From Actinomadura harenae (lineage in GTDB: Bacteria; Actinomycetota; Actinomycetes; Streptosporangiales; Streptosporangiaceae): DNA of 64,000 nucleotides. Position 1 is the first letter of the stretch; every line of letters begins with the position of its first letter. The stretch lies in contig NZ_RFFG01000004.1 of NCBI RefSeq assembly GCF_003696215.1, positions 62,001-126,000 on the forward strand, in the 5' to 3' direction. Below, in pieces: positions 41,964-50,613 of this stretch. The position numbers and the translations under genes were made by a program. The notes under the pieces were generated by a model. The model did not search any database, was not told the origin of the DNA, and saw only the letters and a program-made list of their open reading frames with translations.

Positions 41964-42980
41964 TCACAGGTTGTTGCGCAGCAGAAGGTCGTTGGGGAAC
42001 GGGGCGAGGTACGTCTGCGTCGCGAGGTAGTCGAAGTGCTCGCCCTCGGCGTGGTGGCGCAGCAGGGCGATCGGGACGGTCAGGGGCGTCTGCCCCTTCC
42101 GGTAGGCGTCGATGGCGGTGAGGATGTCGTGGCGGCGCGTCGGGTCGAGAACGTCGCTGAGGAATCCCAGCACGTGCTGGAGGGCGTTGGTGTGGCGGCC
42201 CCGACCGGCGCGGACGGCGAGGGCGGCCGTGAATGCGCGGCGGTAGTCGCCTTCCAGGTCCGCTCGCGGACGCCCGCCCGCGCGGGCGACGATCCGTCCG
42301 GTCTCGCGGTATCCCTCCGGGGAGTGCGCGAGCAACTGCATCTTGTGGCGGCTGTGGAAGGCGACGAGGTCGCGGGACCGCCAGTCGGCGGCGAAGAACG
42401 CGCGGAGCCTGGCCTGGGCGAACACCCGCTCGACGAAGTGCTCGCGCAGCACCGGGTCGTTCAGGCGGCCGCTCTCCTCGACGGGGAGGTCCGGGTAGGC
42501 GTCCAGCAGCAGGGCGGCGAAGATCCCGCGGCCGTCGTGGTCGACCGGCTGGCCGTCGGAGCGTTCCCCGGGACGGCCGGACGCGTAGCGCGGCAGCTTG
42601 AGCAGCCCGCAGCTGGGGGAGCGGGACTTCAGGACGTATCCGTCGATCTCGTCCAGCTCGGGGAGCCGGCGTTCGGCGAGGGCGACCATGTCCCGGGTGA
42701 GGTCGCGACCGCCGTCCCGGGTGACGAGGTGCCCGTCCGTGCGCAGCCGCATCGCGGGTCGCGGCGCGCCCAGGCCGATCTCCATCTCCGGGCAGACCGG
42801 CGTCCAGTCGACGTGCCGGGACAGCGGCCCGGTGAGGAACCGGTCCCTGCTGTGCGCGCCGTTGTAGCGGACGGGCGCGCCCAGCAGGCAGCTCGACACC
42901 GCCAGCCGCGGCCGTGCCTCGTCCCACCAGGGGATCCGCCCGTCCTCCGCGGGTGCGTGCGCGTGCGTCGGTGAGGTCAC
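41964..42980 (-). CDS. DUF523-DUF1722 fusion protein (TudS/YbgA-like)
   Basis: A 338-residue two-domain protein. The DUF523 part has RLAVSSCLLGAPVRYNG, TPVCPEMEIGLGAPR and LKSRSPSCGL; the three cysteines correspond to the [4Fe-4S] ligands of the thiouracil desulfidase TudS. The DUF1722 part follows (about residues 190-330; VAFHSRHKMQLLAHSPEGY). E. coli YbgA (DUF1722) is next to the photolyase gene phr, and here too the photolyase is near. A role in handling thio-pyrimidines or UV damage is inferred from that. GTG at 42980 overlaps the sigma-factor stop as GTGA. Confidence 0.86.
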   Translation of the reverse strand: MTSPTHAHAPAEDGRIPWWDEARPRLAVSSCLLGAPVRYNGAHSRDRFLTGPLSRHVDWTPVCPEMEIGLGAPRPAMRLRTDGHLVTRDGGRDLTRDMVALAERRLPELDEIDGYVLKSRSPSCGLLKLPRYASGRPGERSDGQPVDHDGRGIFAALLLDAYPDLPVEESGRLNDPVLREHFVERVFAQARLRAFFAADWRSRDLVAFHSRHKMQLLAHSPEGYRETGRIVARAGGRPRADLEGDYRRAFTAALAVRAGRGRHTNALQHVLGFLSDVLDPTRRHDILTAIDAYRKGQTPLTVPIALLRHHAEGEHFDYLATQTYLAPFPNDLLLRNNL

Positions 42981-43477
42981 AGCAGCTCTCGCATCCTCCG
43001 CATGCCGGAGGCGGTGCGCGCCTTGACGGTCCCGATCGGGATCCGCAGCCGTTCGGCGATCTCCCGCTGGGTGAGCTGTTCGTAATGGGCCAGGGCGATC
43101 GCCTGCCGTTGCCGCGGGGGCAGGACGGCCAGCGCCGCGCGCACGTCGCAGACCGTGTCGACGACCGGACACGGATCGGACGTGCCGGGACGGCCCGCCG
43201 CCCGCAGGACCCGGCGCCGCCGCGCGGCCTCGGACCGGAGCCGGTCGACGGCCCGGCGCCGGGCGATGGTGAGCAGCCACGGCCCCAGCTCACGGTCGGC
43301 GTTCAGGCGCTCACGGGTCCGCCACAGCTCCCAGAAGGCGGCCTGGACGATGTCGTCCACGTCCGCGGACGGCACCAGGCGGGCGACATGGCGGCGGACG
43401 CGCGGACCGAGAATCCGGTAACACTCCGTGAGTGCGGACTCCTCCCCGCGGGAGAGGCGTTCGGTCAGGGTCGTCAT
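42977..43477 (-). CDS. ECF RNA polymerase sigma factor
   Basis: A 166-residue protein. Region 2 is seen in DVDDIVQAAFWELWRTRERL and the following RRRAVDRLRSEA, region 4 in LPPRQRQAIALAHYEQLTQR and IPIGTVKARTASGMRRMREL. No anti-sigma gene is adjacent. It is cotranscribed with the DUF523-DUF1722 gene and lies directly downstream of a LitR-like regulator, the arrangement of the LitR/LitS light-response loci of Streptomyces. It is therefore a candidate for the LitS-type sigma factor that transcribes photolyase and related genes. Confidence 0.87.
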   Translation of the reverse strand: MTTLTERLSRGEESALTECYRILGPRVRRHVARLVPSADVDDIVQAAFWELWRTRERLNADRELGPWLLTIARRRAVDRLRSEAARRRRVLRAAGRPGTSDPCPVVDTVCDVRAALAVLPPRQRQAIALAHYEQLTQREIAERLRIPIGTVKARTASGMRRMRELL

Positions 43478-43628
43478 CGCGTCACGTCCTCCGAAATCGC
43501 TTCAAAACTTATTCATAGTCGCTTCGGCGGACACGGGGAACCTTCTGCCGGTCAACCCGCGGCAATATCGGAACAGGTGCACTGGTGGCCACTGACCAGC
43601 GTAAATCTCGGTATCGGTGGTCGCTCGG

Positions 43629-44579
43629 TCAGGGGCGCGGGTTCAGGTCGCCGAGTGCGCCGACCGCCTCCGGCAGCGACGCCACGAGACGGACGCCGTC
43701 CGGGACGCGGCCCCGCGCCCACCCCGGCCCGCCGATCACCGTCCGTAGCGGCGGCCGGGTCCGGGGGAGGTCGGCGAGCCAGGACGGATCGCCGGTGTCG
43801 GAGGTCTGCGACCAGACGAACACCGCGCGCGGCCCGATCCGCTCGATCGCCGCCGTCAGCGCCGCCGACGGCACTCGCGCGCCCAGCACGGTGGCCGCGA
43901 TCCCGGCCTCCTCCAGCGCGGCGGCCAGCGCGTACACCGGGAGGCTGTGCTGCTCCTCGGGAGCGCACGCCAGCAGCACCGGCCGCCCGGCAAGACGCGG
44001 ACGCGCGCCGTCCGACAGCGTCGTCTCGGTCAGGCACTGCACCAGGACGGCCGACAGCAGGTGCTCGACCTCCACATGGGAACCGGACGCCGCGTGCTTG
44101 CGCCCGATCCCGTCCAGGACGGGCACGAACACCCCGTTCCACGCCGCCACGACGCCGTCCTGGGCGAGCGCGGCGCGCGCGGTCGCGGTCATCGCCGTCG
44201 CGTCGAGCGCCATCGCGGCCCGTGCGAGGCCGCGGGCACGGTCGGCCGCCCCCTCTGAGGTGAGGCTGAGCGGAACCCGGTTGCCGCCCGCGCCATGTCC
44301 GCGCGCCACCACCGGCCGGACCAGGGGTGCGCCGAGCGCCACCCGGGCGGCCTCAGCGGGCGAGGCGCCGGTGAGGATCGACCGCTGCATGTCCTCCAGG
44401 CGGGCGAGATCGTCGGCGGTGTAGCGGCGATGCCCGCCCGGGCTGCGCCCGCTCGGACCGATGCCGTAGCGGCGGTCCCAGGTGCGCAGCGTCGAGGGCG
44501 CCACACCCAGCCGCCGCGCCACCGCCCCGACCCCGAGTCCGGCGTCCGCCCGCACCCGAGGCCGCTCAGCCTCGCCCAC
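43629..44579 (-). CDS. litR: LitR/CarH-like MerR regulator with B12-binding domain
   Basis: A 316-residue protein. The MerR helix-turn-helix is GVGAVARRLGVAPSTLRTWD with SPGGHRRYTADDLARLEDMQ. The middle helical and C-terminal Rossmann parts are of the CarH photoreceptor type (adenosylcobalamin): VEVEHLLSAVLVQCL with the E-H pair at 172-173, and PEEQHSLPVYAL with the presumed lower axial histidine at 211. In CarH a tryptophan precedes the E-H pair by nine residues and caps the adenosyl group; here that position is His162 (IGRKHAASG). GTG at 44579 has GGGGAGGG upstream. It should repress its own and the photolyase promoter in the dark. Confidence 0.83.
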   Translation of the reverse strand: MGEAERPRVRADAGLGVGAVARRLGVAPSTLRTWDRRYGIGPSGRSPGGHRRYTADDLARLEDMQRSILTGASPAEAARVALGAPLVRPVVARGHGAGGNRVPLSLTSEGAADRARGLARAAMALDATAMTATARAALAQDGVVAAWNGVFVPVLDGIGRKHAASGSHVEVEHLLSAVLVQCLTETTLSDGARPRLAGRPVLLACAPEEQHSLPVYALAAALEEAGIAATVLGARVPSAALTAAIERIGPRAVFVWSQTSDTGDPSWLADLPRTRPPLRTVIGGPGWARGRVPDGVRLVASLPEAVGALGDLNPRP

Positions 44580-44716
44580 GAATCCCTCCCCGATTCCTCC
44601 GCCACGACGGCCCTTCACCTGGAGTTCGTGGCCGGCGTCCACTCCGGTTGCCCCGGGGAAGCAGATTCGCACGGGACCGGCCAACCGAACACCCCGCCGG
44701 CACCGAACACCAGGTG

Positions 44717-46009
44717 ATGAGTACCTCGCTGATGCTGTTCACCCGTGACCTGCGGATCCACGACAACCCCGCCTTGGCGGCCGCCTGCCGCGCCGACCGG
44801 ACCGTCCCGGTCTTCGTCTTCGACGACGATCTCCTCGACGGCCCGTTCGCCGCCCCCAACCGCGTCCGGTTCCTCCTGGACGCCCTCACGGACCTGCGCG
44901 GATCGCTGCGCGCGCTGGGCGGCGACCTGGTGCTGCGGCGCGGGGACCCGGTCGCGGAGGTGGGGCGCCTTGCCCACCGGACGGGCGCGACCGAACTGTT
45001 CCTCGCCGACGAACGGTCGGCCTACGCCCGACGCCGCCTCTCCCGACTCCGCGAAATCGGACCGAAGGTGACCGCGCACCCCGGCATCACCGTGGTCCCT
45101 CCAGGCGATCTCACGCCGTCCGGCGGTGACCACTACCGCGTCTTCACGCCGTACTGGCGCGCCTGGGAGGCGACCCGGTGGCGTCCGCTCGCGGCGACCC
45201 CCCGCACCGTCCGCCTCCCCTCCGGCATTCGAGCCGGCTCCTTGCCGCAGTTGGACGACCTGACGTCTTCCGCGACGTCCCGTGACCTGGCCGAAGGCGG
45301 CGAGACAGCGGGACGGCGGCGCCTGCTGCACTGGCTGGAGGACGACGCGGAGGACTACGACACGGTCCACGACGACCTCGCCGCCGACCGCACGTCCCGG
45401 CTCAGCCCGTACCTGAAGTTCGGCTGCGTCTCGCCCCGCGAGGCGGCCGAAGCGGGCCCCGCCGGATTCCGCCGCCAACTCGCCTGGCGCGACTTCCACC
45501 ACCAGGTCGCCGCGGCCTTCCCCGACCTGCCCCGCGCGGACTACCGGTCACGCGGACACCGGTGGAACCAGGACGAGGACGCGCTGTCGTCCTGGCGAGA
45601 GGGCATGACCGGCATCCCGATCGTCGACGCCGGGATGCGGCAGCTCCGCCAGGAGGGCTTCATGCACAACCGTGCCCGCCTGGTCACCGCGTCCTTCCTG
45701 ACCCGCGACCTCGGAATCGACTGGCGGCACGGGCTGCGCCACTTCAACGCCTGGCTCACTGACGGCGACATCGCGGACAACGCCGGGAACTGGCAATGGG
45801 TCGCCGGCACCGGCAACAACACCCGCCCGGGCCAGACCATGAACCCGCTCCGTCAGGCGTCCCGCTTCGACCCCACGGGCGACTACGTCCGCCGCCACGT
45901 CCCCGAACTCGCCGACGTCGACGGCCCCCGCGTCCACCGCCCCTGGACGCTCCCCACCGCCCGCAGACACGGCCTCGACTACCCACCCCCGATCCTCGAC
46001 CTCGAATAA
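44717..46009 (+). CDS. phr: Deoxyribodipyrimidine photolyase
   Basis: A 430-residue protein. The N-terminal antenna domain begins SLMLFTRDLRIHDNPALAAA; the FAD-binding domain has LSPYLKFGCVSPREAAEA, GMTGIPIVDAGMRQLRQEG, MHNRARLVTASFLTRDL and ADNAGNWQWVAGTG, all class I CPD photolyase landmarks. ATG at 44717 is selected over an upstream frame. It repairs UV-induced cyclobutane dimers using light. Divergent from the LitR-like gene, the usual layout for light-induced photolyases. Confidence 0.92.
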   Translation: MSTSLMLFTRDLRIHDNPALAAACRADRTVPVFVFDDDLLDGPFAAPNRVRFLLDALTDLRGSLRALGGDLVLRRGDPVAEVGRLAHRTGATELFLADERSAYARRRLSRLREIGPKVTAHPGITVVPPGDLTPSGGDHYRVFTPYWRAWEATRWRPLAATPRTVRLPSGIRAGSLPQLDDLTSSATSRDLAEGGETAGRRRLLHWLEDDAEDYDTVHDDLAADRTSRLSPYLKFGCVSPREAAEAGPAGFRRQLAWRDFHHQVAAAFPDLPRADYRSRGHRWNQDEDALSSWREGMTGIPIVDAGMRQLRQEGFMHNRARLVTASFLTRDLGIDWRHGLRHFNAWLTDGDIADNAGNWQWVAGTGNNTRPGQTMNPLRQASRFDPTGDYVRRHVPELADVDGPRVHRPWTLPTARRHGLDYPPPILDLE

Positions 46010-46155
46010 CCCGTCATTCACCAGCAGCCAAGGCAAGATTAATTCCGGCCACTGTTCGAAATGTCATCACGGATGGCCGCAGCCGGTCTGAACTGCGTCT
46101 CCTCCGGACGTCGGCATGCGCTCGCAAGTATGATCCGCGGACCTTCCGGATCGGC

Positions 46156-47967
46156 ATGGAGCCTCCAATACCCGTGATCTCCTCGTCTGATGGCGTGCCT
46201 TCCACCGCCTCGCCTTTGCGTCATTCTGATCCCCGCACGATCGGCGGTTTCACGCTGCTGGGCAGGCTCGGAGCGGGAGGCCAGGGCGTGGTCTACCTCG
46301 GCTGCGATGACGAGGGCATCCTCGCGGCGATCAAACTGCTCCATTCCCATGGGGACCTGAGCTCGCAGCGGGCGATGGCGAAGGAGCTCTCCGCCGCGCG
46401 ACGGGTGGCCGCGTTCTGCACCGCGCGAGTCCTGGCCAGCGGGATGGAGGGTGAAGACTGCTATCTCGTCACCGAATACGTCGAGGGGCCGAACCTCCTG
46501 CGCGTCGTGCGGGACAACGGCCCCTTGGCCGCGGACGAGCTGGACCGGCTCGCCGTGGGCACGGCCACGGCACTGGCGGCGATCCACCAGGCTGGGATCG
46601 TCCACCGCGACCTCAAGCCCGGCAACGTCCTGCTGGCGGCCGACGGTCCCCGCGTGATCGACTTCGGCATCTCCAAGGCCCTGGATACGGCGACCGGCGT
46701 GACCAGCGACGTGGTCGGCACACCCGCCTACATGGCCCCCGAACAACTCGCAGGCCGGTCCGGTGGCGCGGCGGCTGATGTGTTCGCCTGGGCCAGCCTG
46801 ACCGTGTTCGCCGCCACGGGGCGTCCACCGTTCGGCGATGACTCGATTCCCGCCGTCATCACCCGCGTCCTACAGGAGCCGCCTCGGCTGGACGGGGTTC
46901 CCGAACACCTACGTGACACCCTCACCGCCTGCCTGGACAAGAACCCAGAGAACCGGCCGGACGCGCCGGGCCTGTTGCGCGCGCTGCTGGATCGGACCGG
47001 CCTGGCAGTCCCCGCCAGCGAGCCCGATCACGTGGCTCACGATGCCACGGTGATCCTGTCGGAGGGGGCGGCGGTCGCAGCCACCTTGGCGCTTCCTCTG
47101 CTTCAGGTAACGCCCACGGCGGTGCAGGTCAGCAGGCGCCCGACGGCTCGTCGAGCCGTCGTGGCGTCCGCTGCCGTCCTTCTGGTGATCGGCGTGATCG
47201 GCGGCGCGTTCTGGGTGCGTGGGCTGCGATCGCAGGACACGGCCGCCGTCGCCGCCTCCCCGCCTGCGGCGCGCAAGACACTGGCCGCGCCCGCTGCCGG
47301 TTCCACACGGACGACCCGTGGTGACGCGTCAGCGGAGGCGGTCAGCGCCTCGGCCATGAAAGCCATGTCCCGCGCGCGCACCGCCTCGTTCGAGTTGTCG
47401 AATCAGCAGACCGAGGGGGAGTACCAGCTTCACGCCACCGGTGATCTGTCGTTCGACGGCAGCGCGTCCACCAGCTATCAGATGAGTCTCGACAAGGGCT
47501 GTGCGCAGGTCCCGGTGAGCGCGACCCTCATCGGGAACACCGGATACAGCTCCCTACCAGGGGATCAGGCGGCCTTCGACGCCTCTCCCAAGGGCTCCTA
47601 CCCTGGTGAGGACGGCTGCCTGTCCGGAATCGTGCAGGTGAGATGGGCGAGCACGCCGTACAACGTCGCGACTTTGCTGCGCGCCGGCCACGTGATCACC
47701 CAGACCCACGGTCAGGACGGGCTCGTTCTGCGAGGCACCGCCGCCACCAGTGACCTGGTGGCCGGAAATCCGGCCGCGCGATTGTTCTCGGCCTACGCCA
47801 ATGCGCCCTCGGTCGTCTTCCGGATCGAACTGGGAGCCGACTACCTTCCCCGGCAGGTCGAGTTCCATTTCGCCATCTCTGTTGACAGTGGTGACCGCCT
47901 GGACGCTGCTTTCACCACCACCTACAACCAGTGGGGGATGGCTCCACCCGTCAGGTCTCCGTCGTGA
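46156..47967 (+). CDS. Membrane Ser/Thr protein kinase with extracellular sensor-like domain
   Basis: A 603-residue protein. The kinase domain has GRLGAGGQGVVYLG, an invariant lysine in AAIKLLHSH, VHRDLKPGNVLLA, RVIDFGISKAL and GTPAYMAPEQLAG. One membrane segment lies at about 332-357 (VVASAAVLLVIGVIGGAFWV). The outside part of about 245 residues is beta-rich, includes two cysteines (KGCAQV, DGCLSG) and resembles LppX/LprG-like folds found on actinobacterial kinases, with no PASTA repeats. It probably senses an external ligand. ATG at 46156. Confidence 0.87.
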   Translation: MEPPIPVISSSDGVPSTASPLRHSDPRTIGGFTLLGRLGAGGQGVVYLGCDDEGILAAIKLLHSHGDLSSQRAMAKELSAARRVAAFCTARVLASGMEGEDCYLVTEYVEGPNLLRVVRDNGPLAADELDRLAVGTATALAAIHQAGIVHRDLKPGNVLLAADGPRVIDFGISKALDTATGVTSDVVGTPAYMAPEQLAGRSGGAAADVFAWASLTVFAATGRPPFGDDSIPAVITRVLQEPPRLDGVPEHLRDTLTACLDKNPENRPDAPGLLRALLDRTGLAVPASEPDHVAHDATVILSEGAAVAATLALPLLQVTPTAVQVSRRPTARRAVVASAAVLLVIGVIGGAFWVRGLRSQDTAAVAASPPAARKTLAAPAAGSTRTTRGDASAEAVSASAMKAMSRARTASFELSNQQTEGEYQLHATGDLSFDGSASTSYQMSLDKGCAQVPVSATLIGNTGYSSLPGDQAAFDASPKGSYPGEDGCLSGIVQVRWASTPYNVATLLRAGHVITQTHGQDGLVLRGTAATSDLVAGNPAARLFSAYANAPSVVFRIELGADYLPRQVEFHFAISVDSGDRLDAAFTTTYNQWGMAPPVRSPS

Positions 47968-49045
47968 ATCACGGGAAGCCCGGCGGCGGGCCGTGGCGTG
48001 ACTCTCGGTCGCGACCGGGTTCCCCGACGACGGCTCCAGGAGCCGGGCCTATGCCTTCACCACGAGCGGGGCAGCCTCGGCATGGTGTCCGGTCGAGGAC
48101 GCCTGCCGGGGCGGCGAGGCCCCCGCAGGCGTCGTCTGCACCAGCGGGACGGCCGGACGGCTAAGCGTGTCGTGGTCAGCCACGCCTGCCTGGTCCACCA
48201 GGCGCTGATCCTTCCGGCGCGGGTCCCGGAGTACGACGTCCCCGGCGGATCGAACCTCGCTCCTTTTCTTGATGGCAGGCGCTTCATGGTTCACCAGTAC
48301 AGGCCTGGCGTGGCGTCGGTACTGGGGTGCGGCCGGAGTTCAGCATCTGCAGAGGTATGAGTGGCCAGAGCGCCGTTCGGCCTGTGGCCTTGTCCACGAC
48401 GAGTACGCATTCGGAACGTGGCTCGATTCGGGACGGTGCCGTTGCTTGGGTGATGGGGCCTCGGACAACGTGCGCGTCGGAGATTCCGTGGACGCTCGAG
48501 GTGATTTCTATGTCGTGTGTGGGCACTGTCGGGCGTGGCGCGCCGCCAGGCTTCGGAGGCGTGACCGGTGCGGATCAGTTGGGCGTTGATCGAACAGCGC
48601 CTCGACCCGCCGCAGCAGCGCGTACCGCAGCGGCGCCTGCCGTTCGCGGGGACGGGCCCGCTGAGGGGGGCCGGTCCGATGAGGTGGTCGGGCTGCACCT
48701 GGACGACACCACCTCCACCACCAAGGCCTACGACCGCGGGGGGCGGGCCAGTGGTCGTCCCGCCCGCTGGCCCGCGTGCCTGCCGGGATGCTCGACCACC
48801 TGTGAAGCGGGATTGGTTCGTTCAGTGGTCTGGCAATTCCCCGTAGATTTCGCACGGCATCGCATCGGTTACCTTTCTCTAGCTTCGGTAACCACAGAAG
48901 TCGCACCTTCGGGCGCGCCCATATCTCACTTTCATCCGAAATATCGATGAATTATCAGCCTCGCTCGGCCCCGGCCTCCTGCTAGCGTTTTAACGACCCG
49001 GCTGGAGTCGGCAGGCTCCAGTCAAGCACGGAGAGGGAAGAAATA
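47968..49045. other. Gene-poor 1.1 kb stretch
   Basis: No open frame here has convincing codon use or a recognised domain. The longest frames (about 120-207 residues on both strands) are rich in Arg, Pro and Ser and look like chance or shadow frames. Local base composition falls near 48,830-48,960. The region could be a decayed gene: a rightward frame at about 48,160-48,330 reads VVVSHACLVHQALILPARVP and then DGRRFMVHQYRPG, but I cannot attach a family. It ends in the leader of the EF-hand gene, which has a small inverted repeat, CTGGAG / CTCCAG, at 49002-49021. Confidence 0.5.
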
Positions 49046-49600
49046 GTGTCGACCCCCGTGAAAAACCAAAAGTTCAACATGTTGTTCAACTGGTTCGATC
49101 AGGGAGGTGACGGCCTCCTCACGCACGACGACTTCCAGGCGATGGGCGAGCTCTTCGCCGACCTGGACACGAGCGATGACCATGCGAACGCCTCCGCGAT
49201 GCGCGACGCGTTCGAGAAGTGGTGGCAGGTGCTGCTGGCCTACGGCGACACCGACGGCGACGGCCGGATCACCCGCCCGGAGTTCCTGACCCTCATGCTG
49301 GCCAACGTCACCAGCCCGGAGCACTTCGGGGAGGCGGTGCTGGCCATCGCGGACGCCCTGATGAGGGCGCTCGACACCAACGGCGACGGCGTGCTGAGCC
49401 ACGACGAGTACGTCCGCATGTACAGCGAGCTCGGCGTCCCCCCGAAGCACTCCAGGGACGCCTTCCGCCGACTCGACCGGGACGGCAGCGGGTCGATCAG
49501 CCACGAGGAGTTCCGGACGGCGATCACCGAGTTCTACCTGAGCGAGGACATGGACGCTCCGGGCAACTGGCTCATCGGCCCGATCAAAGCCGGCGTCTGA
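49046..49600 (+). CDS. EF-hand calcium-binding protein, calerythrin-like
   Basis: A 184-residue acidic protein with four EF-hand loops: DQGGDGLLTHDD (18-29, with Gly at position 3 and so weak), DTDGDGRITRPE (68-79), DTNGDGVLSHDE (110-121) and DRDGSGSISHEE (144-155). The last three are canonical. Helices flank each loop and no signal peptide is present. This is the sarcoplasmic calcium-binding protein / calerythrin type found in actinomycetes, thought to buffer calcium. GTG start with GAGAGGGAAG before it. Followed by a terminator, so it is probably not in the next operon. Confidence 0.9.
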   Translation: MSTPVKNQKFNMLFNWFDQGGDGLLTHDDFQAMGELFADLDTSDDHANASAMRDAFEKWWQVLLAYGDTDGDGRITRPEFLTLMLANVTSPEHFGEAVLAIADALMRALDTNGDGVLSHDEYVRMYSELGVPPKHSRDAFRRLDRDGSGSISHEEFRTAITEFYLSEDMDAPGNWLIGPIKAGV

Positions 49601-49630
49601 GCTCCGAACGAGACCACGAGTGAAAGCACT

Positions 49631-49662
49631 GCCGGAGTCAGTGGGTTCCCGCTGATTCCGGC
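49631..49662 (+). terminator. Hairpin after the EF-hand gene
   Basis: GCCGGAGTCAG at 49631-49641 pairs with CTGATTCCGGC at 49652-49662 with one mismatch and a 10-base loop, 30 bases after the stop. Confidence 0.6.
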
Positions 49663-49857
49663 GGAGTGAAGGCGGCGGTCCCCCTTGGCCGGAATTCATT
49701 TGACGCCGATGCCCGGCCTGACACCGCCTGCACTTCATTTCCGCGTGGCGCTGGACTGCGGTCCGCCATCGAGGCGGGCCGTGGTCCGCTGTTCCTTCCC
49801 CCAGAAATATCCGTTCCCGCTCGTTCTCGTACCCGGGGCGTTCCCGGAGGGATTCGG

Positions 49858-50613
49858 ATGGCCAGTCAGTTCGACACGCTCCCTGAGACCTACGACGACT
49901 TCACCACAACCCCTTTCCGTGTCTTCCTGGAGACCCCCAGCGTGCTCGGCGTCCTCGGCGACGTCCGCGGCGCGACGGTGCTCGACCTGGGCTGCGGATC
50001 GGGCGCCTACACCCGGCTCGTCAGACGGCGCGGAGCCGCCCGCGTGAGCGGCATGGACGTCTCCGCGGGCATGATCGCCCACGCCCGTGCCCTGGAGGGC
50101 GCTCAGCCCCTGGGCGTCGACTACTTCCTCGGGGACCTCCCCGACCGCCTCGCGGGCACCTTCGACCTGGTGCTGGGGGTGTATGTACTGCCGTACGCGA
50201 CGACCCGCGCCGAACTCGGTCACCTGTGTGCCACTGCCGCGCGGGCGCTGCGTCCGGGCGGACGCTTCGTGACGCTGCCCGTCCATCCCTGTTTCCGGTC
50301 CGGTGCCGTCTCCTACGCGCCCTACGGCTTCCAGATGACCGCCGGGGAGCCGCTGGCCGACGGCTCGCCGGTCTCCTTGAACCTGCGGTTCAACGGCCAC
50401 GACCACGACATCACCGCCCGCTACTGGAGCAGGGCCGCCCTGGAGGACGCCCTGCGGGACGCCGGGTTCACCTCCCCGCGGTTCAGCGACCTCGTGGTGA
50501 GCGAGGAGGGCATCGCCGAACACGGGGCCGCGTTCTGGAACGACTACCTCACCCACCCCCACACCGTGATCATCGACTGCCGAAAAGCGATCGGCGCCGC
50601 GCATGAACCGTGA
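49858..50613 (+). CDS. Class I SAM-dependent methyltransferase
   Basis: A 251-residue protein. TVLDLGCGSGAYTRLVRRRG is motif I, SGMDVSAGMIAHARA motif II, and GTFDLVLGVYVLPYATTRAE with ALRPGGRFVTL give motifs III and IV. Such proteins methylate small molecules or peptides; the substrate is not predictable. ATG at 49858 has GGAGG seven bases before it. It overlaps the next gene by 11 bases and begins a four-gene operon. Confidence 0.87.
   Translation: MASQFDTLPETYDDFTTTPFRVFLETPSVLGVLGDVRGATVLDLGCGSGAYTRLVRRRGAARVSGMDVSAGMIAHARALEGAQPLGVDYFLGDLPDRLAGTFDLVLGVYVLPYATTRAELGHLCATAARALRPGGRFVTLPVHPCFRSGAVSYAPYGFQMTAGEPLADGSPVSLNLRFNGHDHDITARYWSRAALEDALRDAGFTSPRFSDLVVSEEGIAEHGAAFWNDYLTHPHTVIIDCRKAIGAAHEP

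Noticed and set aside
47998..48950. Candidate genes in the 1.1 kb gap, including a MEDS-like reading
   Set aside because: Only short stretches look protein-like, with no family motif and poor codon bias; not enough to call a gene.
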